Of a DNA stretch of 64,000 nucleotides, positions 39,764-49,266 are shown piece by piece. The DNA is from Brachynemurus nebulosus (Eukaryota > Arthropoda > Insecta > Neuroptera > Myrmeleontidae): contig JAPWDM010000001.1 of assembly GCA_035578155.1 (NCBI GenBank), positions 16,966,725 to 17,030,724 of the forward strand. Direction: 5' to 3'. The position numbers and the translations under genes are program-made. Under the pieces are notes generated by a model, which saw nothing but the letters and a program-made list of their open reading frames with translations, was not told where the DNA came from and did no database searches. Every line of letters begins with the position of its first letter. The stretch's first letter is position 1.

Positions 39764-40483
39764 GTGTGTGTGTGTCCGGACGATAACTCTCGAACGAAAT
39801 GTCCTGTTTTTTCGAAATTTGGTGAAAATATTAGAAGTCCCATACCGTTAGACAAGTTCGTTAGCCAGACACGTCCGATGCCGGAGACATAGTTTTTTGG
39901 GCAATTTACGTAGGAAAAATTAGTTTTTTGCCAAAATTTTCCCTTATTCAAAAATTTTTGCGTAATTTTTTACGCCATCGAAAAGAGGAGAAAAAATCAC
40001 ATAAAAAAGGTCTTTAGACTATCATTCTATGTCAACTAGTTTCCGAGAAAAACTAATATTTTTAAACGGAAATTCGCTATGTTATGTAGGTTGCTGCGAC
40101 AGGGGATTTTATTTTAGGTCAGAATTTCAGGGGTTACTCTGCCTACGGCAAAAAATCAGTTATTTTCAAAAACTAGCTGTCAATGGCCTAATTATTTTTT
40201 TTTTCACGGAAATTTTTTCAGTGTCCCAAAATAATTTATAATATGCCAAAAGTTGAAATAAATTATATTTTCTCACCTTGTAAAAAAAAATCAAAAAATA
40301 CTGTTTTTTTTTGCTAAAAAAGACCCATGTATGTAACTCCTTAACATAAAATGTCCATTATTTGGTAATTATATTTGCGCGCTTATTCTTAAAACCATGA
40401 TTTTATCAAAACAACGACGATATTTGCAATTAACCTGCGCCCTCCTGGTGGACATTGCGCGCCTCCCAGTTTGGAAACCGCTG
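38989..40483. mobile_element. hAT transposon, 1,495 bp, with nested TA-microsatellite element
   Basis: The ends are CAGCGGTTTCCAAACTTTG and, reverse complemented, CAGCGGTTTCCAAACTGGG. The perfect 8-bp duplication GTCTACAG lies at 38,981-38,988 and 40,484-40,491. No transposase frame remains. About 571 bp of it is a later insertion (39,535-40,105). Confidence 0.9.
39535..40105 (+). mobile_element. TA-microsatellite element (DINE/Helentron-like?), most complete plus-strand copy
   Basis: It starts CGAATTTCCAGAATGGAATT (hairpin), passes GGTCCCTAGAAACCGAAAAT, a (TA)n(TG)n array at 39,671-39,775 and CTAGTTTCCGAGAAAAACTA, and ends GGAAATTCGCTATGTTATGT followed by GCTGCGACAGGGG. ATTTTATTTTAG occurs on both sides (39,523-39,534 and 40,106-40,117). 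A 5' hairpin, a central microsatellite and a short conserved 3' module, with no coding capacity, recall DINE-1/Helentron-associated elements. A 12-bp duplication does not fit that group, so the class stays open. Confidence 0.7.
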
Positions 40484-40615
40484 GTCTACAGTTTATATAG
40501 AGTGATGAAAATTTAAGGTATATTTTAACAGATGTAGAAAATATATACATTATGCACCAGTAGAAAGCTGTAAATATTTTACTGTTTAACAAAAAGCAAA
40601 ACAAAAATAAGTTAA

Positions 40616-41094
40616 ATCCTACAAAACACAGATATTTGGGAATATCTGTACAAAAATGACGCCGAGAATATTTTGTGTTAACACTTTAATGCTTAAAAAA
40701 AGAGTTGAAATCCATTGTTATGCCGAGAATAGGTGTAAATAATTATGCTTTGGTACAGGGACTATTTGAAAAAATAATCCAAAAGAAAAAATTACAACAA
40801 ATTTCCGGAATGAAAACTTTTGTTGTTCTCGGCTCTAATTTTTGCTTGATATTGAATAAAAGTAAAAAAAATTTGAGCCAAGAACAACAAAAGTTTTCAT
40901 TCCGGAAATTTGTTGTAATTTTTTCTTTTGGATTATTTTTTCAAATAGTCCCTGTACCAAAGCATAATTATTTACACCTATTCTCGGCATAACAATGGAT
41001 TTCAACTCTTTTTTTAAGCATTAAAGTGTTAACACAAAATATTCTCGGCGTCATTTTTGTACAGATATTCCCAAATATCTGTGTTTTGTAGGAT
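40616..41094. repeat. Nearly perfect 479-bp palindrome, arms about 220 bp
   Basis: From ATCCTACAAAACACAGATAT the left arm is mirrored base for base by the right arm, ending ATATCTGTGTTTTGTAGGAT. The only unpaired part is a ~35-40 base centre around 40,840-40,875. No mismatch was seen over most of the arms. The 95-codon frame at 40,705 spans both arms and the loop and is not a gene. No target duplication is visible. Confidence 0.92.
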
Positions 41095-43085
41095 ATATAT
41101 ATCTCAGTTATATTATAGAAATTTCAATGAAAGTACTAACGTGTTTATACCTGTACTGTATATTTTGTCAGTGTAGGGTACAAAATCGCAAAAAATCGTG
41201 TTTTTCCGTTCTAAGTGTTCCAAAAAAGTGAAAAATTGAAATTTCGAAAAACCCTCCCAGCGTTACCTGAGGAAAACTATTATCTAATGAATGAACTTTA
41301 ATTTTTTTATTACGGATGATTCAGCACCAAGTTATGTGGGGCACCGCAATTCTACTTTTTTCCGAGACACGTTCGAATAATTGTTGCCATTACTGTATTT
41401 TTTAATATTTTTTCGTGAAAATTTTATACAATCATCTTCGAATGTCATACTTTAATGTACCACTGGTTTTAATAAAGAGATTTTAACTGTGTCGTCACAA
41501 AAAAATAAAAAAAGATGCCTTTTTTTGTACGAATTAACCTTACCCTCTCCTTAAATGAGTTTCGTTTAACTTCAGACTATACACTTGTTATAGAATGATC
41601 TGACTAATATTAGTTAGGAATTTCATAAAATGGCGGTATTTCATAATCTGACTAGGGGGTTAGGCACACATCATAATATGGCTTAAATTAACATTTATAT
41701 ATCATAACGAGGGTGTTCAAAATTTTGATAGGTATAGATTAAATTGAATACCTTTTTTTCTCCCCTTTCTATCAATAGGTATATCATATATATTTTGGGA
41801 AAAAATTTGAAGATCGAAACAAGATAGTAAATTAAATTTTTTTTTAAGTTTGGGTCGAAACAAATTACGCAATAAGTCTCTAATTATACATAAAATTTAA
41901 CGTCATACGACAATTTGCTGGGAGTAAATTGCGCTTATTGTCATTAAAAAACTGAAGGTTCGAAACAAATCCAGATCCTATAACGTGAAGACTAATTTCA
42001 TTTTTCAAACTGGATAAAATTTAGAAAATTCCAATCATTAAATTATTGACTCACATTAAACTTCACACTTAATTATAGGTATTTATTGCATAAATAGATA
42101 TTTGGTTTATTACTCGACCCTAACGACCCTATTCTTTTTTTAAACCTGTTTCCCAAAACAGATATGATGTTTGAAATGAAAAACTGGAAAGACGAAGCAT
42201 TTAACTATACCAAAATCTACTTAGCATTCCACAAGAATAAAAATTTCGAGGTCATTTTTCAATAACGAATAGTGATAGAAAAATTTTAAGAAACCGAAAT
42301 TTCGAATTTTGTGTTTCAGAAGTACCTATAGTTCCTAAACTACATGAAATTTTGAAACACCTGTATTGACTGAATTTCTAATTTTGAAAAGTCGCTAATA
42401 CAACGGTAGGTGGCAAAGTTTTACACTATAAAAGTATGAAGCTGGAAGCGAAAGCTGGCAGTACGTTTTCTATATTTACTTATTACAAAAATAAATCGTA
42501 TTTATCTTAAAGTTAATCAACTAGATACTTGTTTTTACGTTACAAACAAATTACTGAATTAGAAATTATTAATAGCTATTAAATTTTTTACAATTGGCAA
42601 AAAAGCGATCATAAATTTAAAAAAAATAATCTTCCTACCGTAAAAATACAAATCACCATCTCTTAACTGTAAATTTTATTACTTATGATTTATGTATATG
42701 ATATTAATTATCTAACATCCTTAACAAAATTTTAGATTAGTTCAAATTAATAAGATGGTGTTAATGTTACGGTGAACATTCTTTAATTGAACTAATACTT
42801 CTATGTCGGGTTATTTTTGAAAAACAACATAAATTTTCATATTAGACGCTAATGGTATTTGTGCGAATGAAATATAAATATAATAAATTTTGAGCTTAAT
42901 ACCTTCTTACATACCTATACTTATGTTAGTTATATTTATAGTGTGAAGCTACAGAGAGGTATGTTGTATAGCCACAGTTTAGAATGTTTACCAACAAACA
43001 ACAAAGTGAAAATACGTAATAGTTATACACTATTTGTTAAAAATAAGTACATACTTACATTTAAAAAATTACTTTACAGCTATGT
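41095..43085. other. No gene recognised
   Basis: AT-rich; no open frame above 60 codons and no paired repeats found. Confidence 0.5.
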
Positions 43086-43088
43086 ATA

Positions 43089-43642
43089 GACGTTTATACA
43101 TACGACTTCGACTGGATGAAAATCGAAATAAAACTCATTTAATGATACTTACGGGTTTATACACCCACGATTTCTTATTTCGATTTTAAAAAAAAGAAAA
43201 TGGCGCTTTCATAAAATATCAGCTTATAAGTACTCACATAACCTCTGATTGTATATGTATAAAGGTGGTATAAAGCCTTATACCTAAATGACAGTTATAA
43301 AATATACATAATTATATGAAATATTATAAAATATCAACCATACAATTGCATTTTTCTACATTTTTTAATCTTATTAAAAATTGAACAAATTGAAATGTCA
43401 AATGTCATATTATCTTTAAAATAATAATAATATGCACATGATCTTTCTTAATATTTTCAGTTTGCGTCATTTTGATTTTCGAAAAATTGAATTAAAATAG
43501 GATTACAATCTATTTTTTATAAAAATCGTTTTGAAATCGAAGGCAATACGATCATAATTGGATTACCGGTTTACACATCCAATTCTTATACGATTTTCAT
43601 TCGATTCGACTAACATTCTATTGAAATCGTATGTCTAAACGT
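43089..43642. mobile_element. Possible MITE with imperfect TIRs
   Basis: GACGTTTATACATACGACTT at the left resembles the reverse complement of the right end, ACGTTTAGACATACGATTTC. Both continue to a GAATGAAAATCG-like box. TA flanks both sides, but the ends are not sharp. Confidence 0.45.
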
Positions 43643-44364
43643 AGGGGAACAGTTTGTTAGAGAATGTTGCTGCGTGATTAACTTAATCTTCCTAATACTC
43701 GTGTTATAAAAAAAAGAATAGATTTTGAAACAACGTATGGTACCTACAGTAAGAAAAATAAAATTATAACAATTAAGTCTCTATTATGTACTACTATGCG
43801 AACATATAAAAATATATTTAACTCTAGGCAACAGTGGTGACCACACACATATTATGAGCAAAGCTTTCAAATCCGCTACTCTGATTACTTCAATTTTTCT
43901 ACGCTGACAAAATTTTTTTTCTATCAGATCCTTTATAGGTTTAAAACTTCTAAAAGTATTTATTATGAGTTCGCCCGATGATGTTCAAAATTTCAAAATT
44001 CTTGCGTCAGAAATTTCCTTAGTCATTTTAAATCTAAAATTCACCTTAACTTTTGATGTACACATTTCTAGAAATTTAAACGACGCGACGTCACACAATT
44101 TTTTGAAAATTACTTCAAAACTTTGAAGAATTTTTTTAGCAGTAGTTAAATCTGTACTCTGAAAATAAAATATAATCATGGTTTACTTCAGCTGCTAATT
44201 TCAAATATTATCGAGTGCTTGTGAAACATTACTACGTATGGAGAACTTTTGTTCGCATTTAAACATACGCAGTCTTCATATGTATGTTCACTTGATGTCC
44301 AACTTAGCTGATATTTGAGCACTCGATTTCTTTGGTATGTATGACCATATTCAAATGTTAATTA

Positions 44365-44521
44365 AAAATCACAAAGTGATTGAAAAATTATCAACTAGAT
44401 CGGCTGAGACTCGAACCCAGGATCTTCTGGTAACTAGTCTAAGGAGCAAGATACCTGGATATCCTGGATTCGAGTCCCAGCCGATTCAGTTTGATAATTT
44501 TTCAATCACTTGGTGATTTTT
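44365..44521. repeat. 157-bp foldback made of two inverted tRNA-like arms
   Basis: The arms AAATCACAAAGTGATTGAAA... and the mirrored right arm are about 65 bp long. Each contains a TCGGCTG acceptor-like end and a T-arm-like B box: GGATTCGAGTCC at 44,466-44,477 on plus and GGGTTCGAGTCTC at 44,406-44,418 on minus. A plus-strand A-box-like TAGTCTAAGGAG lies at 44,435-44,446, as in Leu-type tRNAs. It is a tRNA-derived palindrome rather than a normal tRNA gene, because the D arm and anticodon arm do not fold canonically. Confidence 0.6.
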
Positions 44522-44639
44522 ATTTATTCAACTGCTAATTTGGTTTGAAATAAATATGAACAATACTTAACACGTACACGATCATAGAGGCTGTCAAGTG
44601 AAGCCTAAATAACCAAGAGCAGATATAGGGGCTGATCAT

Positions 44640-45149
44640 CTGGGTTATAACCCGCTTCCCTGATAACATCATCAAAGTTACTAAATTTTTTCAATTCCAT
44701 AGAAAACTAAAAACCATAAATGAAATGATAAAATGATGAAACTGAAAACGAATTGTTGGTTTTCAAAGTAGTTCTTTTCACTTGTTCCAAAATTAGGTAA
44801 ATAAGATCATTAAAGAAAAGTCTTCTGTTGAATCAATTACATTTATAAAAGGAATTTGGTCAATTTTATAGCAAAATATATCAATTACTCTAACTCAAGT
44901 CACTCCTATAAAATTTGAGAAAAAAATAAATTTTTTAATATGATGATGTCATCAAATTTTTCAGTGTCTTAAAAACCGTTGGTGAGATGACAAAATGATA
45001 AAACTAGAAGAAAATTATTGGTTTTTGAAGTCGTTCTTTTAATACTAGCACAGGTACATTTTTTTTTAAATTTGCAATGACAAAAAAAAATTACGAAGCC
45101 TTTAAAAAAATGTCACCCCTCCTAATTTTAGGGCTGGATCCGTCCCTGC
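44640..45149. repeat. Tandem pair of ~290-bp units ending in a hAT-like terminus
   Basis: AAATGATAAAATGATGAAAC and GGTTTTCAAAGTAGTTCTTT recur ~290 bp later as AAAATGATAAAACTAG and GGTTTTTGAAGTCGTTCTTT. The right edge, reverse complemented, is CAGGGACGGATCCAGCCC, resembling hAT ends. No left end or 8-bp duplication was found. A related piece lies at 63,310-63,440. Confidence 0.45.
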
Positions 45150-45921
45150 GACAACACTGTACCATGTTAACAATTCCATATAATAAAGTGTATTAGCTGC
45201 AAAAATATTGTACCAATTGGACGTTTCTTCATTACAGGTTATAACTGTCGTCAACCTTTCAAAACAAAAAATCATAAGATCTTGTGATTTTTTGGGCGTA
45301 ACTATGAACTTTATTTCACCATTTTTTTTACCACTGTTTCACTTTTTCGATAAGTTACTGTAGGGGAAATGTTGCAATATTTATAATCCGTGTAGCACGT
45401 AACATTTTCATCAAACAGACAACTCCTTAGGCCGCAGGTCAAACTATTGAAATAAAAACACTAAAATAAAATTTGAAAGGCAGTTTCTCTTAATAATTAC
45501 TATTAATTAAATAATTTGTTTTTTAAAATGCGTCCTTGAGGTAAATTACTATGGAAGAGTATCTGATAATAATTATAATAATAATAAAAAGAACTAAAAA
45601 TAATTACGAAATAAATACATTTGATCCAATAATAAATTATTTTAATTGCAGTTTGAATTTAGTGCAATATAATTATGTATTTGGCACATTTATTAGCAAT
45701 ATTCTTTATAATCAGTTTTTCCCTAATTTTACGCTATCGTATTCGACCAGATCTACCTATAACTTTGCATTTCTTCTCACCACGCCACAAAATAAATAAG
45801 TGAAGAAGTTGATTTATTAAAAAAATAGCTGATTTATAGAAATTTAAAAAAAATATCATATGTTTAAAATTTTGAGATTCTCTTATAAATAAGAAAATGT
45901 TACTCACATGTGTATTTAGGG

Positions 45922-46101
45922 TTATTTGAAGTAAACAGGCGGAGAAAAATCGTACATTGGTCCATAAATACTTTCTTCACCAGACACATAAAAATTAAAA
46001 AAATTAACATAATATACAAACCGAGCATCTTCACAATAAACTTCTCCAGGGACCGGCAATATTTTTAAAGAAACTTCATATTTAAACAAATATGTGTATA
46101 C
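45922..46101 (-). CDS. Candidate terminal exon of an unidentified gene
   Basis: Behind an acceptor-like CATTTTATGTAG, a 60-codon minus-strand frame opens and ends in TAA at 45,922-45,924. It reads VYTYLFKYEVSLKILPVPGE, then VYCEDARFVYYVNFFNFYVS, then GEESIYGPMYDFSPPVYFK. Composition (Gly, Pro, Glu, Asp with aromatics) is much more protein-like than random frames here. The core LKILPVPGEVYCEDAR is repeated as LKILPDPGKVYCESAR at 52.2 kb, also on the minus strand. The two differ mostly by substitutions that keep the frame. I do not recognise the family. Upstream exons are not identified. Confidence 0.42.
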   Translation of the reverse strand, partial: VYTYLFKYEVSLKILPVPGEVYCEDARFVYYVNFFNFYVSGEESIYGPMYDFSPPVYFK

Positions 46102-46867
46102 CTACATAAAATGATTCAACATCTGTAAACATGAGTACATATACATTGATATTGTTAATAAAATTATTAAATCAATAACAAGAAGTAACATAATAAACTG
46201 ATAAAAATAAATAAATAAAAAAACATAAAAAAAACCAGTAATAATACATCATATAAAATATTTTTTTATAAAAATTTTTAAATCTTTTGTCAATTATTCT
46301 AAAAATGTTTATAGAAACCAATACACAAGTACTGTGTGTTGGTATTTGTGTGAGTACACAAATACTTGTTTGTGGTAACATCGCATACATAATGTGTAAT
46401 AATTGATCGCGATCGACCTCTGCGGTTGTTGTGATAATTATCGAACGCCGAAAACGTGGGCAGTGAAGTGTTAGGAACTCATGGCGTACAAATTGTCTTG
46501 AAATTTTGAACAATTATGTACCTATTTAAATACTGATCATACTACAATACAATAGACGGACAAGCTTGGCTGATTAATTATCCAACACAGAATGCAAACA
46601 AAAAAGTTGATGAAAATAAATTAAATGGGAAAGATAAAATATTAATTTCGTTTATTTTACATACATAGTTACAAGTTACAATAAATGTTGAATATACAAG
46701 AGAAAACTTTAATTGTTGTACATTAACGTAATTTGTATAAACTAACATACAAACCGTACATACACTACATACCCAACATACGTCATAAACGTACATATAC
46801 ATACATATACTAGATTCTTCATTGTTTCAAAACAAATGAAACGCGTATGCAATGCAATTTTAATGTA

Positions 46868-47102
46868 CCGTCAAACGAGACTATTTGAAAACGGTGGGGC
46901 TATTTGGAACAAAAAAAAAAGATTTAAACTCTTAAGAAGAGTTTCAAAAAAGATTTAAACTCTTAAAGAACATCCCCTATTAAAGACGCATTAACGTTAT
47001 GAATCGTTCAGAAATCAAACAGATATGAGAGCTTAAATCTTTTTCTTTTTTTTTTTTTTGTTCCAAATAGCCCCACCGTTTTCAAATAGTCCCATTTGAC
47101 GG
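46868..47102. mobile_element. 235-bp MITE with ~75-bp TIRs and TA duplication
   Basis: The left arm is CCGTCAAACGAGACTATTTG and the right arm, reverse complemented, is CCGTCAAATGGGACTATTTG. Both continue AAAACGGTGGGGCTATTTGG and a poly(A) run. TA lies at 46,866-46,867 and 47,103-47,104. Almost the whole element is a hairpin. Mariner-like by duplication only. Confidence 0.8.
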
Positions 47103-47289
47103 TATGTATATTGTTGAAAAATATATATTGATATTTTAAACTTTCAAGGTTCTCTATTTATAGCGTTCAAGAAACGTTGGAAATTGAAAATTTATTTTTA
47201 TGCTGCTCTAGTTTTTCTAAACAATAAAATATTAAAGTGAATTAATTTAAAAAAAAAAAAAAAATAAATAAATAAATAAACCTAGTTTA

Positions 47290-47739
47290 GGCCAGGCGAA
47301 CATTGAGCTACGTCACGTAGTAAACGCAGGCCAGGGCAGAGAAGAGCAGAGCAGGGTAGAGCAGGAAAGCACGTGTAGCCGGGTGCACATTGAGACGAAG
47401 TTAATGCAGGCAGAGCAACGCAGTTTCTGTGACTCTTGTTGTAGAACGAGATAGCACGAATTTAAAAGCAGAGTAGAATAGAGAAGCACTATTTTTCTTC
47501 AATTTCTTCACTTGTTTTCATTTCGACGAAATAAAACCAACTAAAACTCGAGGACGTGTTATAATCTCGCGCAGCATCGCGCAGTTTCCGTGTCACATTC
47601 ACAAGTGCCACATCGGTCTCATGCTACGCAGTGCTGCTCTGCTCTGCGTTTCAATTCGTGCTGTCACATTCTACAACACGAGTCACAGAAACTGCGGTGC
47701 CCTGCCTGCGTTAACTGCGTCTCAATGTGCGCCCGGCCC
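47290..47739. mobile_element. Harbinger-type MITE, 450 bp, with a duplicated left end
   Basis: The outer left end GGCCAGGCGAACATTGAG and the inner one GCCGGGTGCACATTGAGACG (47,377) both match the reverse complement of the right end, GGGCCGGGCGCACATTGAGA. TTA lies at 47,287-47,289 and 47,740-47,742. Both arms carry GCAGAGCAGAGCAG-type repeats and GCAGTTTCTGTGACTC. The 65-codon frame at 47,621 lies inside the arm and is not a gene. Confidence 0.7.
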
Positions 47740-47950
47740 TTACAGTAAGGAACACGTATTCTATCAAAAATTTCCCATGATTGAAACTCTATCAGAGCAA
47801 AATTACTCGCTACCGTAAGCCATGAGTCTTTAAACTGCATTCTATGTATAAGGAAATAATTACTTTAAAATTTATTTGACTCTTAAAGCAAAGGTGAAAT
47901 TTCTGTCCACTTATGTGCCAGAAGTTTGCATAGAAGTTTTACAAGCCATT

Positions 47951-48029
47951 GTCATGATGCGACTTCAGCCCGGGATTATGGTAGAAATTTGTTTTGAGGT
48001 CCCTAGAAACCGAAAATAACATTCACTAA

Positions 48030-48108
<79 letters not shown>

Positions 48109-48447
48109 TGGGTCCGCACGATAACTCTCGAACGAAATATCATACTTTTACGAAATTTGGTAAAAATGTTAGAAGTCCCAAATCATTGGACAAGTTCATT
48201 AGCCAAGCACATCCGATGCCCGGAACTGGTTTTCTAGGCAATTTTCGTGAAAAAAATTAGTTAATTGCCGAAATTTCCCCTTATTCAAAAATTTTTGCGA
48301 CATTTTTTTACACCATTGAAAAAAGGAGAAAAAATCACATAAAAAAGGTCTTTAAACTATTATTCTATGTCAACTAGTTTCCAAGAAAAAATAATTTCTG
48401 TAAAGGGAAATTCGCTATGTTATGCAGGATGCTGCGACAGGGGTATT
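47951..48447 (+). mobile_element. TA-microsatellite element, 5'-truncated copy
   Basis: It begins within the family at CATTGTCATGATGCGACTTC, has a TA array at 48,033-48,105, and ends with GGAAATTCGCTATGTTATGC plus AGGATGCTGCGACAGGGGTA. Confidence 0.8.
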
Positions 48448-49046
48448 TCTTAATTTGTTTTTAGAAAGCAACTAGCTTTATATACAGATTTCTTAAATAA
48501 CAATTTTATTTCAACTCAGAATGAATCCCAGCCATACCTACATATGAAATATTATATATTATCAAAATAAACTATTATATTATACTTACCTCGAATATAA
48601 GAGACTTGAAGTTCTTACAGTTACATGTAGTAATGCGAAGATGAAAATAATCACAATAATCAAACAATTTTATTACTCTTTTAATCGCAGACATTACTCA
48701 GATCAAGTGAAACGAAATATGATGGTGATTTATTATATTATTTACACAATTTCGGAGTGAGATTTTGAATCGCTCCATCTGCGTAATGTCATAATAGAAA
48801 CAACTATGTATTGTGGTTAAGTTAAAAGATGAATAAATCAAATCCTACACATACTAAACAATAGTCAATAAAAATTAAATATTTTTTAATAACTGGCATT
48901 AATTATTACTCAGATGGAGTGAAATAAAATTTAATGGTGAAGAATGCAGCATTAGAGTAGGGGTATAGCTACAGGACAAATTAAGCATTACACGTCTTCT
49001 TTATGATATTTTAAATGTAAAAAAAAAAATTGAGTAAATAAAATTC
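48448..49046. other. No gene recognised
   Basis: AT-rich spacer without supported features. Confidence 0.5.
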
Positions 49047-49049
49047 TTA

Positions 49050-49215
49050 AGGAGTCTCCACATTCTCGGCGAGGTTGGACGAGGTTCCTCGTCGAGTTCC
49101 TCGTTGAGGTTGGCTCAGCCATATGAATAGCATTAAAACACCAACCGCGAGACACAACGAAATGACCCTCTACATTCTCGTTTCGTCCAACCTCGGCGAG
49201 AATGTGGAGACTCCT
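49050..49215. mobile_element. Harbinger-type MITE, 166 bp, TTA duplication
   Basis: AGGAGTCTCCACATTCTCGG and the mirrored right end form ~33-bp TIRs, continuing CGAGGTTGGACGA. TTA lies at 49,047-49,049 and 49,216-49,218. The inside repeats GAGGTTCCTCGTCGAG-like boxes. Confidence 0.88.
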
Positions 49216-49266
49216 TTAGGCTATACTGATTAAGACGATAAAAACAAAAACAAAAAAAAAATTAAT

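Noticed and set aside
40705..40992. 95-codon frame inside the 40.6-kb palindrome
   Set aside because: It crosses both arms and the loop, and its two halves are reverse complements of one another.
44401..44485. A functional tRNA gene
   Set aside because: Acceptor-like and T-arm-like parts exist, but D and anticodon arms do not form, and the whole sequence is a palindrome.
45677..45802. Plus-strand frame MYLAHLLAIFFIISFSLILR resembling a signal anchor
   Set aside because: Short, in an AT-rich stretch that makes hydrophobic codons common, with no clear donor and no homology recognised.
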